DNA from: Parascedosporium putredinis
Taxonomy: Eukaryota > Ascomycota > Sordariomycetes > Microascales > Microascaceae
Direction: 5' to 3'
Assembly: GCA_949357655.1 (NCBI GenBank)
Contig: CASHTG010000020.1
Location: forward strand, 1,364,001-1,428,000
Length of the DNA stretch: 64,000 nt
The notes under the pieces: model-generated
The model's input: the letters and a program-made list of their open reading frames with translations, nothing else
Told to the model about the DNA's origin: nothing
Databases searched by the model: none
In this document: positions 46,501 through 59,100 of the stretch, one piece after another
How the letters are laid out: each line of letters opens with the position of its first letter
How positions within the stretch are numbered: the stretch's first letter is position 1
Translations under genes and position numbers: made by a program

Positions 46501-48182
46501 TACGGTTGATAACGACATCGAGGTTGCTCGCGGGGAATGCGGTCGCGACAAACTTTGAATTCGGTGAAGTTGGGGACATTCTGAACTAGCGCGTGACACC
46601 ATTGAGAGTTCAAGTTGGTCCCTGGAACTTGATGGGGAGAGCGTTGTCGTTTGGCAGGCACTGCCCACAATTAAGCTTTGGCTTGGAAAGAGCATTGAAC
46701 GATCGCGGGTGCCGTCAACTCCTTCCACTTCGCTGACCTTTCGCAAGAGCACCTAATCGGGGCCCAATAAGTCTTGTATGAATGCTGTAGCTAGTTGTGT
46801 TTCTTTATTATGGATCTTTACTATGCCTATGTGTATGGCACGCAAATAAGCCGGCCCTCCGCTACTGCCAACCTACCTTCATATGCTCCCAACAGGAACC
46901 TGAGGCCTATCGACAAGGCATAGATAACGGGAAAGAGTTTCCCCAAATGCTGGTATTCGATTATGAGGTCACCAGATCAGCAGGCCTTGGCTCAGCAGAT
47001 ATAAGAACCTAAAAATGGCCATCTTTCACAGTATATTGAAGAAATTGGATATATCAAGGCTAATTGGCTTGATATCTATGAGGAGAACCTTGTCAAGGCT
47101 TGGGAGACCTGAGGTTCGACTAGGATCCCAAGCTAAAGTGTGAACTGCGAGGTAACGTAAAGAATTCAACGAAAGCTATACTCTCCGTACTCTCTGCGAA
47201 CACTCCGGTGAATCTATAATTATCTTATCCAAGCCCTTTCTTTCGGTTATCCTCTACACTCTACAGGTACCGTCTTATACCGGATGGTGGTGTAGGAGGC
47301 CCTAAACTTGGGTCGCGAACTCTTTTTATACTTTGCGGATATTACAATTCTAGCTAGGGTGGCCTAAATCAGTGTCCTCCGTCGCTCACTCCTGCTCAGT
47401 TGCAACGAAGGAAATAGAAATGTCTGACGACCATACTGGGAACGTGTTCTGACTGCATCGTGGATGTCTCGTGTGAATTAAAAAGAAAGGCGGACTGCAG
47501 CGTGACAATTCGGTTGAACCGCCGGATGGCACGTCAACAGCTGGCGAGCATCCCCCTTTTTCAACCTCTTTGGTTGACGCCCCGAATGTCCAGAGTGGCA
47601 GGATGGGAATGCGATGACCCGTTGTCAGATCCGCAAACCGTCTGGTCGTGCGTAATCTACCCCCAACCCAACCGCACACCTTGGTCCCTGGACGAGTTTG
47701 GGTTTGGGGGAGGGAAAAGTCGGGGAAGCCTCCCTTGCCAATTGCTTTGCAATCAGGGTAGAAGAATCCAATATATTAACGCAGGAAAGCCGCAGAGAAA
47801 AAAGCCTGTCATGCACCAGCCCGGGGTGCATTTTGTGTGCCCCTCTCCCAAGCTGCCCACCAAGCATCGACGTCCGCCTCCGCTTTCTCGTCAACGGGCA
47901 TGGATCTGTGGGTAACTCTAAATTTAGCCACAGGCTCGCGGCCGAGTTTGTAGTTGAGTACGAGAGCCCCCGGGTGGCTCTTGGTCGGAGGAGAAAGGGG
48001 GAGGGAGGCTTTACTGCGAGAGGGGAGGTGTGGCTAATAATCGAAGGGAGAGAGAAGAGTCGGACTCCAAAAAAGGTGGAGGGGCTTTTCATTAAAACCG
48101 ACTGCAACCCTAATAATTTGGATATATACTCTTCTGTCCCACTGGCCGGGAAATGTCGACAAGCTCCGTTTTTCTTTTTTTT

Positions 48183-48205
48183 TCTCTCTCTCTCTCTCTC
48201 TCTCC
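48183..48205. repeat. (CT)n microsatellite
   Basis: Eleven uninterrupted CT units on the + strand. Confidence 0.9.
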
Positions 48206-51200
48206 CTTCCTTGGCTCTTTTTTCAATCTTTTTCTTTTTCTTTGGTCTACCCTCTGACTCCTCATTCCATCAGCTTGCTCCCTCCCTCACTAGGGGCGTG
48301 TGGCGAGACGAAGAAGACGAGTTGTGCCGTCCCCATGCCCATGTGTCCCAGTGTGGACACCAACCTGTCGAACCACCCCCAACTTCCTCGCCTGTTGTTG
48401 AGAGCCTCTCCCCCAAACCTTCTTTTCCTTCTTTTTTTTTTCTTTTTATTTTCTTGTTGTTGCCCCATTTCTAGCCTAGTTTCCCTTCCCCTCTTTCGAC
48501 CGGCTGGCCCGTTCGACGTCAGACCCCGCCACGAAAGCCCGGTTTCTCTCGTGATGATAGTAGAAGGTTGGAGGGGAGTGGAGACCGTCGCTCGGTCGTG
48601 CGTAGGATCATACTCCTCGTCGAGTGCGTGGTACCTGTCGATCCCGTCTGGTCCGTGTAATTGCCAGAGAAGACATAAAGGGGTGGTCAGAACCGTTTTG
48701 CGCGAGAAGTCGTAGCCCAAAAAAGGCGGCCTCGTCACGGTGCGCCCTTCATGGTCGGGGAAGAATAGTACTGCATCCTCCGTTCTCACGGATTTATAAC
48801 CAAGCTCTCTACTCTACATAGCGCATGCATACACAGTCATCTTTGTTGACATGGAACTGAAGAATACATTGTAAGCATCAGAGGGCAGGGAACAGGAGAG
48901 GCCATGTCAGCCCCGACGCCTCAGCTTCCCCGATGCGTCGCTTGGGCAACCCCCACCGCGTGCTTGAGGGGTCACTTGGAGATACCGCCATCAGGCGAAC
49001 GAAGCCAAGGCTTGGTAGATGGTGTCAAGTTTCGAGGGTGACTCGCCGGCGTTCGTGCCTGATGACCATATTCGCGTAGTCTCCTCGGTGCTATCGGTAT
49101 TGTGCAGCCCATCCAGTGGCCGCCACACGGTAGTGTTGCCCGGGCCTGCTCAGCCGTGTGTGGCAAGAGCGAACCGGAAAACCTCAAAGACAGGAACAAG
49201 GCACAGGACGGAAAAGAAAAAGAAATAAAAAGGGGAGCCAGGTTGGAGTAGATACTAGAGAATCAAGAACACTCCCAAAAGGCTTAGGGCAACGAAGCGG
49301 TACGAAGAAAAGAAGCTAAGACCGAGAGGGAGTTGGATTAAACAAGGCCTTCTATTTTTACTCGGTTTCCTTGGGTCTAGGAGCTTTCCCCGGAATCCCG
49401 GATTTTCCTCCTGGGAAAAAAGGGGGGCGGGTTTTTGTTCTGTGGCGCATTTGCGTCCGTCACGTTGTACTCGGGCTTCGGGATACCACGGTTTGGCGGT
49501 GCAAGTGCGGTGCAAGTGCGGTGCCACTTGGGATCGACGTCACGCATGGCTCAAGGCGAGGGTAGGAATACAACGTTGACGCCGACCTCGACCGGCCTTC
49601 GACCAGCAACGCGAGGATGCGATTTGTCGCCCGCCTCCGTCGCCTAACAAAGAGCTCAATATGGGATGACCGAACATCACGGGGCGGCAAAGAAGAATGA
49701 AAGGGAAAAAAGAAAAAAAGGGACTTTGGCGGAGAGAGCGAGAGAGAGATCGGCGCAGGCAGGCCAGAAGATTAGCCCACCTCGGGCGGACTAGGGGTCG
49801 AACTCGAATGACCAACCAGCTCAGCCCGTCGATGGCGATTCCGACAACCACTCCTCCTGGTAGTGGGTAGTGGAGGTGGAACGGGCCAACAGGTCCTGCC
49901 TTTTTGCTGGCGACGCATTCGTCTAGGTCTCGCGGCCGGCCCCGGGTCTGGACGACAATCTAATCGTCGTATGTCAATAGCACGGCGGCGATATAGGTCG
50001 TCAGGAACCTCTGGCGTCGGTGGCATATGCAAGAGGTGCGTCATGTGTGTGTGTGCGGCGAACGAGCTAGGGCTCGAAGCTTCCATTTGTCTCCTCTGCT
50101 ATTTCTTTTTGGACTTTAATGTTCTTTTGGGAGGTTCGCCATGTCCTGCTTGACCATTTACCCTTGCCCATCGGTCTGGTACACAGAGATTGGTGTTCAA
50201 GATGGGGTGGAACCTTTGCCTGTGAACGATGAACCTGCTCGAACAAACGGACCTGGTGGCTGTTATTCGGGTAACTCCGTGGGTGGCAAGACGCCAAATG
50301 ATAGGAGAAGCCTTTAATACCCGAGATGAAGCCGGCTTCGACGATTAGTGCTCAGTCTCAACCATGGGAAGCTAACGGAACTGTTTTATCCAATGAGTTG
50401 TGAGATTCAATGTCGCTAGTCCTCGATATTCCTCATGCTGACGCTCGCTGCTTGGCGTCACTGTTCTTCTCTTCTACTTTCGCCCTCTCGTTCCCCATCC
50501 GCTTTCAGCTTGGGGGTTTCCCTTCCTTAGTCTCTCCTCACTTTTCACTTTTTCCCTTTCTTCTTCTTCTTCTCCGTTCTTGACTATGCTGCCTACTAAT
50601 CTTCCCCACACAGCATGCCGATTCGTTTTCAGCCTGTCCGGAATCTCGGGTGTTGCTCGGCTCAGTGCGCACCCCTGCGAGGAAAGGAATACAAAATTGC
50701 CAAGGAGTCCCGTCCAGAGATAGGGCCACCGAAAAGTGGTTTAGCAGAACCCCCAAAAACAAAAGGGTTCGCAAAAAGAGAAGAAAATAAAATAGAATCA
50801 AAGAAGATGAAAGGCTTGGCATGATGCGCTTATAGGCAGACTACTCTTTGGCCCGCGGGGGGACGCGGACTGAAAACGGCCGAGTTCGAAGCTGGCATGG
50901 ATGGGAGAAGTGCGAGTTTGCTCAACCGCGAAATCATCCAGCGCGGCGCGGTGGGAAATAAAGGAAGAATACAGCACAATCCACTGTTATGCTCCCGCCT
51001 TCTTGTCCCTTCTCATGCCTGTTCCCCAACGAAGGCTAAAAAAAAAAATTAGATAAAAGAAATCACACCCCTGATACATGCCCTGGAGGCTGCATTCTCG
51101 TCTGAGCGGTCCTAGCAAAGGACTTGATTTCTCAAGAGGTCTTTAGCAACGCTTGGCGTGCCTGCTCCCCAGCCAAGACGGCCGGCCGGCGATGAGGTCT

Positions 51201-52681
51201 CTCGCCACGCCAGGCGGCGGTCTGTCGTGGTCTCCCTTTGATAATATCCACACCCTCCCGCCGAGTCCCTCGATAGAGTTCTATTCCTGGACTTGGGGCA
51301 CGCATAGAGGGTGTTCGAGCGAGAACAAAGGCTTCAACGTTTTGATTAGGAAAAGTTGAAATTATAGCTAATCATTTACATGTACGCATCGCATCGTAGG
51401 GCTGCGTCGTTTCAATGTTGCGAGCGAGCGAATAATATCACGAACTAGAAGAAAGACGAAAGACAAAGAAAAAAATTTAAGTAACATGAAATGAAGTAAA
51501 AAGAAAAGGAACCGAAAGAGATCCAATGATGACAGGATTAAAAAATAATAGCGTGAGAATATGAATAGCAACGGGGAGGGAGGATTGGCGTGAAGATGGG
51601 TGTGCGGTAACGTGTTGGCCTAGGAAAAACTTGGAGAATGTCCCTCATTCTCATCCACGATGCTCGAAGAATGGAATCACCACGGTCTTGGTCGACTCGA
51701 GGCGGGTTGTTGGGCAATAAAGAAGTAATATCGAGTCGCTGCGAAAATTAATTGCACCTAAACGGATCAGGCGCGACCTCCGTTCGCTTTGGCGAGCGAG
51801 TCAGAAGCGAAGTTTGGTAACGAGCCCCCAATTCTGCCACACAGCGACAGAGATACACGGCATGCATGTCTTTTCTCTCTCTCTCTATTCAATTCTGCCA
51901 TCCTCTCTTTCTTGTATTTTACACTTCTTTTCAGCGACATAGGCAGCCTCAAAAGGAGGAGGGAGAATCGGGTGGAAGGGGGCGGAACAGGAAGGGGCAC
52001 CAAGGTGGAAAGGGAGGGATGATCGACTGGATTCTGGGTGAGCGATGGAGGTCTTGAACCTTCAGGCTAAAATCAGCTGGGGAGATGATGCACACTCTGG
52101 CGCACTGGATCCTCCGTCATGAGTGGTGGCCAGATAAAATACACAAGCCTCTACAAAGTGTTCCCCCTGGAGACGAAGGAGCAGAGCCAAAATTCGGTCG
52201 ATCGAGGGGATGAGATGGGGGAGGAGGGAAAATCGCGGTACGCAAGACGACGCTGGGCCAAGAATGCTGAACGAGACGGGCACAAAAAAAACCCCCAGCG
52301 GAGAGAGGCAACAAAGGCAATGAAGCAAGGAGAGAAGGGGAAAAACAACAAAAAGATTGCAGTCTGCCACGGAGAGCCCGCGGCGGGACTGGGCGATCTA
52401 TTAAAAGAACAAAGCACTATAAGAGTCTCCAGTTGTATGCCGTTCAACATCTATGGGAATAAATTGCACGGGATATCAGCTGCCTCTTTTCTCACGCTCA
52501 ATTCGCAGTCTAAATAGATTAGCCCACTCGACTTTTTGGGTAGTAGTCTCCCCATGCGAGTGGCCATTTCTTCACCACCAGAAGCCTGCACAGTCCCTGT
52601 GGCCCCCCTCCCCCTTCGCTCACTCTGTCTCTCCCGAGGCTCAAGTTGACCCAGGGCTTGGCAACCCAACCTGGTTTCCTC

Positions 52682-52705
52682 GGAGGGAGGGAGGGAGGGG
52701 GAGGG
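52682..52705 (+). repeat. (GGGA)n run, G-quadruplex-capable
   Basis: Five G-runs of three or more separated by single A on the + strand. Confidence 0.6.
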
Positions 52706-53096
52706 TTGGCCAGGCACGAAGTCTCCTTTGTGCGGCCTGCTCTCCCCGCCGGTACGTGGCTCTTCCGCTTCCGGCCGTGGCATGAAGGACCCGGCCGTCT
52801 CCATTCGCTGCCGCTGTCCTTTCTCTTGTCTTTCGTTGTTTTTTCTTTCTTTTTCTTTTTTTCCTCCCCTTTTTCTTTGTTAGGTCCACACACCACACAC
52901 CACACGCCACACACACACCACCACTCACATTCTACAAGCCGTGTCGTGTCGTCCAGGGCCGGGCTCGTGCACATACGATTCTCCCTTTGCCCCAGTTCGG
53001 CGTCCGCGCCGGCACCCTGACCCTTTCGACTGGGCTTGCCCAGCCAGCCAGGGGAGCTCGGTTCCGCCTCACCAGAGTTGGCCCGCGCAACGACAC

Positions 53097-53115
53097 CACA
53101 CACACACACACACAC
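53097..53115. repeat. (CA)n microsatellite
   Basis: Alternating CA units in the probable promoter of the DUF4360 gene. Confidence 0.85.
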
Positions 53116-53548
53116 CCAAGTCTTTGCACTCTATCCACACTCTATCTATTATGGGTGTAAGTTGGGGATAAGTCAAGCCCGTTAGATGCAGATTGGAGAA
53201 CAGCAACCGATGCACGCCCCCTTCCCGGTTCGTACGTTCTAATGTTAGCACCACGAGCTTGTTTAGAATTTTTTAGATTGATCTTGTTCTTCCTCCATGA
53301 CGGGTAACGAAGGCAAAATGAAAGGGGAAAAAACAGGAGATGTCCTTAAATCATTGCGTGTATTTAATGCCCCGTTCCCCGCCCTCTACCGACATCTATA
53401 GCTCTAGAATTTCAACATCACTAGCTTCACATTCGAACCAAACAACATCTACTCTCTCTCTCTCTCTACAAACACTCCTCTCCCTCTCTCTACCCAACTC
53501 AACTACCTTACTTCCCTCCTTTCTCCAACCAACCCAACAACAATCAAT

Positions 53549-54314
53549 ATGCGTTTCTTCGCCGGCCTTCTTGCTCTGCCCGCCGTGGCCCTCGCTGCCG
53601 CCCCCTGCCGAACAGATCACCATCAGCTCTGTAACGCACTCCGGCAATGGCTGCCCCCAGGGATCCGTCTCTAGCATCATGAACAACGAGAAGACGGTAA
53701 GTTGATTAGTCTCCGGGGCGGAAATACAATTCCCGACCGACTTGGAATATCAAGCGGAAGGAACGGCAGTATTACCAGCAGCACGGTGGTGATGTGATGG
53801 CGGGTTGCGCGCAAATTGGCTAACACGGAACTTTCTTTTTCTATAGATCATCACCCTTGGTTTCGATCGATTCCAGACCTACATCGGACCCGGCACCTCG
53901 ATCCAGGACCGCTCCAAGAACTGCCAGATCCACGTGAACCTCAAGTACCCCTCTGGCTTCAGCTTCGCCATCGTCGACAGCGTCTACCACGGTTTCGCCC
54001 TCCTCGAGTCCGGCGTCACCGGCGACTTCCTCTCCACCTACTACTTCTCCAACGACGCCGCCAACACCTGCACCACCCGCACCAGCATCGTCGGCGGCGG
54101 CATCTGGGCCGACGGCCAGGTCTACACCCAGCAGGACACCGTCCCCGCCACCAACGTCATCCGATCTCCCTGCAGCGGATCCGATGCCATCCTCAACATC
54201 AACAACCGCATCAACCTCTCCTCCACCAAGTCTTCCGCCTCCGGCATGATCTCCAACGACGATGCCACCCTCGCTCTTACCCAACAGATCAACATCAAGT
54301 GGTACTCTTGCTAA
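53549..54314 (+). CDS. Small secreted DUF4360 protein
   Basis: Two exons, 53549-53696 and 53847-54314, with a GTAAGT donor and CTATAG acceptor. The signal peptide is MRFFAGLLALPAVALA. The mature part begins EQITISSVTHSGNGCPQGSV and contains LGFDRFQTYIGPGTSIQDRS, KNCQIHVNLKYPSGFSFAIV and NTCTTRTSIVGGG, the cysteine pattern of DUF4360. About 200 residues. The family is secreted in fungi and some bacteria; no biochemical role is established to my knowledge. A frame mismatch at the CCCC run just after the signal peptide (near 53602-53606) is repaired by removing one C. The gene has a C/T-rich leader and short distance to the start, suggesting strong expression. Confidence 0.85.
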
Positions 54315-56190
54315 GCGCCGCAACTGTCAACCAAACGATGGAGCGGGTCTGATCTCGCGGTGACATAGAGTGAGCCGGCGGGGGCCTGGCGTGGGGCTAT
54401 TTGGGACGGGGCAAAGAGAGGAGGCCACTTTTTCTTTTGGTCTCTGTCTTTCTGCTCTGTGGGAGTCTTTCAACCATTTTTCTTTTCTCTTTTTATTTAT
54501 TTTTATCTTGCTCTATGCATCTTGTGCCGGTCTGGTATTTATTTATTCATGTTCATATTTTTGAAAGTTCCCGGTTCGGGCCCGGTGGGCATGGATGGAT
54601 CCCAAGATATCAGACGCCTTTTTACGCCACGCGGTGGGAAGGTTACGGGGGACTGTTGTGTTTACGGCAAACTTGACGGAGGAAATGCGCAAAAGGGCTT
54701 ACTCTTCCTGCGCGTTTTCTCGTCAACGGAGGGTGGGGGTTGGGTTTTCATCTTCTTTTTCCTTCGTTTTCTCCAACTATTCATATGTCGCCAGCATTTT
54801 TTATGTCTTCTATCCAAACACTGGCTCCTCAACTTAACAGCATACCTTTCACCACCAACCTCATGAGCTATTCGCGCGTTTTGCTAAAGATCCATTCATG
54901 TGACGTGACATCTCCGACCTGCCATTCACCTTGTAGTAACCCTCTAATGGCACATGGTGCCGAAGTGCCCGTGTGACGTTGAGATATGTTATGAGAAACG
55001 GGCCTGTAGCCTGCCAATATTTTCAGTTCCAGTGGCATGCACCCACCCGGTGTAGTTTACCAGCGAAAGGATACAAGGTGCACGCAGCCATCTTGCAAAT
55101 CTATGACAAAGCTAGCGAGAAGTTGAGATGCTGGCGGTGCAGACTTGAGAAGGGTTCAGTGGGCTATATATGCAACTGGTGGCATGCCCCTCAATATAAC
55201 TTGGCCTGCTAGGTTCCCGAGTTCAAACGTTATTAGAGTAGGCGCGTAGCCCGGCAAGTAAGGAGCATTTGGGCCGGGGCAACCTCTGCATACTTTGAAA
55301 CTTACTTACCCCGGCCCCGGCATCGTGGCCGCATATGTCTACCCCAAGATTTCATCTGAGGATATGAGGGTGGGCGGCATGAGGAAGAGCGAAGGGGGAC
55401 AAAGGGGTCGGGGAGATGATGTTGTGGTTGCTAATATCGTGCCACTTATTAGCCAGACCGTTGTTCTTTCATCCCAAGGGTTGAGGCGGGAGCTGTCATG
55501 TAACTTGTTGGGCGCTTGCGCAACTGCGGCAAATGGGCATTAAAGTCTTTCGAGGTCTTCCTGTTGTCGCTGCAGTTGGACCTCCAAACCGTAGGTGGTA
55601 CGGAAGTAAACAAAGCACGGCACTACTACTGAGGTAGATATATACATCTATCCAGGATGTAGTATTGGGACAAACTAGAACCAAATGCGACAGAGTTTAC
55701 TGAAGACTCCGAAAGCCAGGCTACCTGTATTGCATCAATGTGTGATAAGCCTAGAGCAGAGAAATCATCCTTCCTTATCAAACAATAACGGTCGCGAAGA
55801 GAGTTTATAGAGGTATGTAGAAAACTTGCGCCACATTCTATCCAATGCAGTTGTGCAGTTACAGTGTCTCTTACACCACCGTTTTCTCATTGATGCCTGA
55901 TACATGGATGTTGAGGCGGACTTGCTGTGCGCCTAACCTGTCACACCTGCAGACGGCGCGGAGCTGAGTGCATTTCTGTCTACATGTACATGTAGTCTTG
56001 TTCGAATTTTCCACTTTGCTCTTTGCAGCCTTATCGGACCCCGCATCTTGGGGATGACTTTTCGCCTCGCCAATTTTGGAGCATACTCCTCAAACAACTT
56101 ATCTTCTTCGTTCTCACCGATGAGTCTTGACTATTGGATTTTGCGGATCTCTTATCTGGGCCTTAAGACCCAGACCTCTCACCAGTCGCA
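54315..56190. other. Intergenic region before the NACHT receptor
   Basis: About 1.9 kb, progressively less GC-rich. No gene is supported. It contains a perfect 16-base palindrome at 55980-55995. Confidence 0.45.
55980..55995. promoter_or_regulatory. Perfect 16-bp palindrome upstream of the NACHT gene
   Basis: CTACATGTACATGTAG equals its own reverse complement. It lies about 195 bases before the start codon at 56191, where a dimeric regulator could bind. Function unproven. Confidence 0.35.
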
Positions 56191-59100
56191 ATGCCACAGC
56201 AATCCACGCCGGTTCCACCCACTTCCTTGATCATGAATCCGCCGACCAACCAGGCCCGATCCGAGATCGAGACGGCAATACGCGAGTTCAAGGCCGCACT
56301 AAGTAACAATGAGTTGTACAACAAGATATTGGAGACGAAGACAGTAGACCAAGTCTATGACGCACTAGAAGATCTGCAAGAGAAACAGGCGGCGAATAAC
56401 GCGTTGGGTCATCTGGCAAAAGTTAGCCCATACCTAGATCGGCTCCGCGAGTATAGCGGGGTTCTAGACACCTTCGCTCAAGTAGAACCAGATATACTAT
56501 GCCTACTTTGGGGACCTATAAAGCTGCTTCTACAATTCGCCTCCGTGCTAAAGCAGTCATTCGACGATATCGTGAACACGATTGAGGAAATTGGAGAACC
56601 GTTATCAGAGCTTCATGTTTTCGTCAAGCTTTTTCCTGACAAAGAGTGCATCCCCGGATCCTAGCGCTCATATTTCAGGACTTGCTCGACTTTTATTCTA
56701 TCGCACTCGAGTTCTTCAAAGGCTCTCGTAAGGAACATAACCTGAGTAGTATATCCCCAGATGGAGTAGGGTTCCTAATGCTTGGGCAGACTGGAAACTC
56801 ATGTACGAAGCCTTATGGCCGAAGAAGCGAGCGAAAATAAGAGTTGCCGTCTCAAATCTCGAACGCCACTGCTCACAACTGCGGAATCGAGTTCAATTAG
56901 AACATCTCCACGACGAGGCAAACGCCCGGACTCGGGCTTTCGAGCACTTTGAGAAATCTGAGAAAGCCAATCAAAGGGCAGAGTACAGGAGAATCAGAGA
57001 ATCTTTCTCCCCGAAGGAATACTACGCAGACCTAGAAAGACTTGGCAGTTTGGTATGTAAGGGTACTGATCACTGGCTTGAGAAAGACGAAGACTTCCTC
57101 GGATGGCTCCAACCATCACAGACGACAGGCCAGATTATATGGCTCCAAGGAATCCCAGGTGCAGGTATGTCAAACTGCTATAAAGATGTCTATACCCCGT
57201 CTTAACTCTAATATTCCATCGAGGGAAAACATTCCTCAGTAGTATGGTGGTCCGTAGAGCGTTGAGCGTGGCCCCGACTCTTTTCGCTTTCCTCAGCCAC
57301 AAGCTTTCTACCAGCACTACAGCACGATCAATCACCCACTCATTACTATTTCAGCTTTGCGATAACATTGAGGACTTGCAAGAAATCTTATGTGAGGAAG
57401 AAACTCAGAAGTTGAAGCTTGACCTAACAGCGATAGTATCTGTGTTCGGAAAGCTGCTCCGTATCTCCGGCCCGTCTTCGTTGTGATCGACGGTTTGGAC
57501 GAAATTGATGGCATAGAGCGCACTAGACTGCTAAGATGCTTGCTGGAGATTTCAGCCGATTGTGAGGCTATGAGACTACTCATCAGTTCTAGGATAGAAG
57601 CCGATATAGGAGGAATTTTGAAAGCTCGAAGCACTCCGATTCGGGTGGATAACCGAAACCTTGGAGGTATACAATCATATGTCTCTAACCACTTAAATGT
57701 ATGGTTCGACGACCGGAATTTCATCCCTACGGCCCAAGCTGAGATCACAAAGCTGCTCGATCCACTAGCATACAAAGCTAGCGGTATGTTTTCGCTGCAT
57801 TCCGGCCTCGAGTTCGACTCAACTAACCTTAAAAGGAATGTTTATGTACGCGAGGGTCGTCCTTAGCACAGTGGAGGATATTGATGATATAGAGTCGATA
57901 CGGGAATCCCTGCAGGTGTTGCCAGAAGATCTTGATGATGCGTATGAATCCGACTCACGTAAATACAGGCAACCCTTGGTACTAATACTTCATGTTAGGT
58001 ACAATCGAATTCGGAAACGCATCGACCTTCTCAAGCCAAAAACGCGAGTAGATAAAGCACGCAGGCTGTTGGGGTGGGTTGGATGCTCTCCTGCCCTATG
58101 ACGAAGCAAGAACTTGAAGCCGCCCTCACAATACGCGCGGGTGATTTCGATGGCTGCAAGGGAGTTATAGCCGAGACAACAGCAATCAGAGACTGCGGGC
58201 CTCTTATTGAGGTTGTTGATGACTATGTCCAGTTTGCACATTTTACAGTCAAGGAGTGAGCATGCTCTCATCTTCACAACATTGCCCGGCTGACCAAATG
58301 CTAATATGCTGATATAGGTATATTTTCAGCTCCCACATTCCGAATAATCCTGTCAGCCTCGTGGAATCTAGCTTTCTTCTCACCAATTGCTGTATTCAGT
58401 ACCTCTGCCAGCGCCACCATGACGAAACCCTGTCTGATGACGAATTCGGGAATCTCTTGCAGTTAGGTGTATTCCGGCTCCATGATTACGCCTCCCTCAT
58501 GTGGTTGAAGCTTGTCGAGCAATGCTGTCGGTTCTCTGATGCAGTACCTAGAAGCGATCAGAGCGAGCTCCTTCAACGGCTACAAGCAACGAGGAGCAAT
58601 CAACACTTTCGCCAACAAAAGGAGTCTAGTACTTCGGTCATTCTAATGTTCAACCCCTTCAAGCCCGACACAGACGTCTACAACTTACTCAACAGAGCAG
58701 CGGCTTTTGAGAGAAAGTGTTCCGAGGAGAGTTTGACAGACGCAAAGGTAAGATATGACGTACTTGCTAGTTACCACTTTTGCTAAGAGTATTAGCGGCT
58801 CCTTGGATTGGGCTTGATCCTTGACAATGACGACCACTTCGACCAGACTCATACCGGCCGTCGATCAGCTGCTATGCGGAACTGTATCTCATCGAAAGGG
58901 CTGCCGATGTAGTGAGGTCCAGTGGCACTTTGGTCCGCGGCCCTTCAAGTGTAACTTTTTCGGATGCTTCTACACCCGCCACGGATTCGGGAAGAAGGGC
59001 CTTCGCAACTCCCACCAGAATTATCACGACCGACCTTGGAACTGTACAGAAGCCGCCTGCCAGTTTTCGCAGGGCTTTCTGTCCCGCAAAATGCGAGATC

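Larger units (their letters stand above)
46501..53548. other. Gene-poor region, 7 kb
   Basis: No supported gene. Less GC-rich sequence with two short hairpins lies at 47051-47133. Then come GC-rich stretches with many overlapping frames, a (CT)n tract at 48183-48205, G-rich (GGGA)n at 52682-52705 and (CA)n at 53097-53115. Frames such as 47698-48474 (+) run across simple repeats and are not convincing. The last part, C/T- and CA-rich, is leader of the DUF4360 gene. Confidence 0.45.

Noticed and set aside
47098..47133. Possible tRNA with a GGTTCGA T-loop
   Set aside because: The acceptor and D arms cannot be formed and the T-arm pairing is incomplete. Kept only as a hairpin observation.
47698..48474. 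258-codon rightward ORF
   Set aside because: It runs through a (CT)n microsatellite and poly-T tracts; the predicted protein is low-complexity Ser/Leu/Phe.
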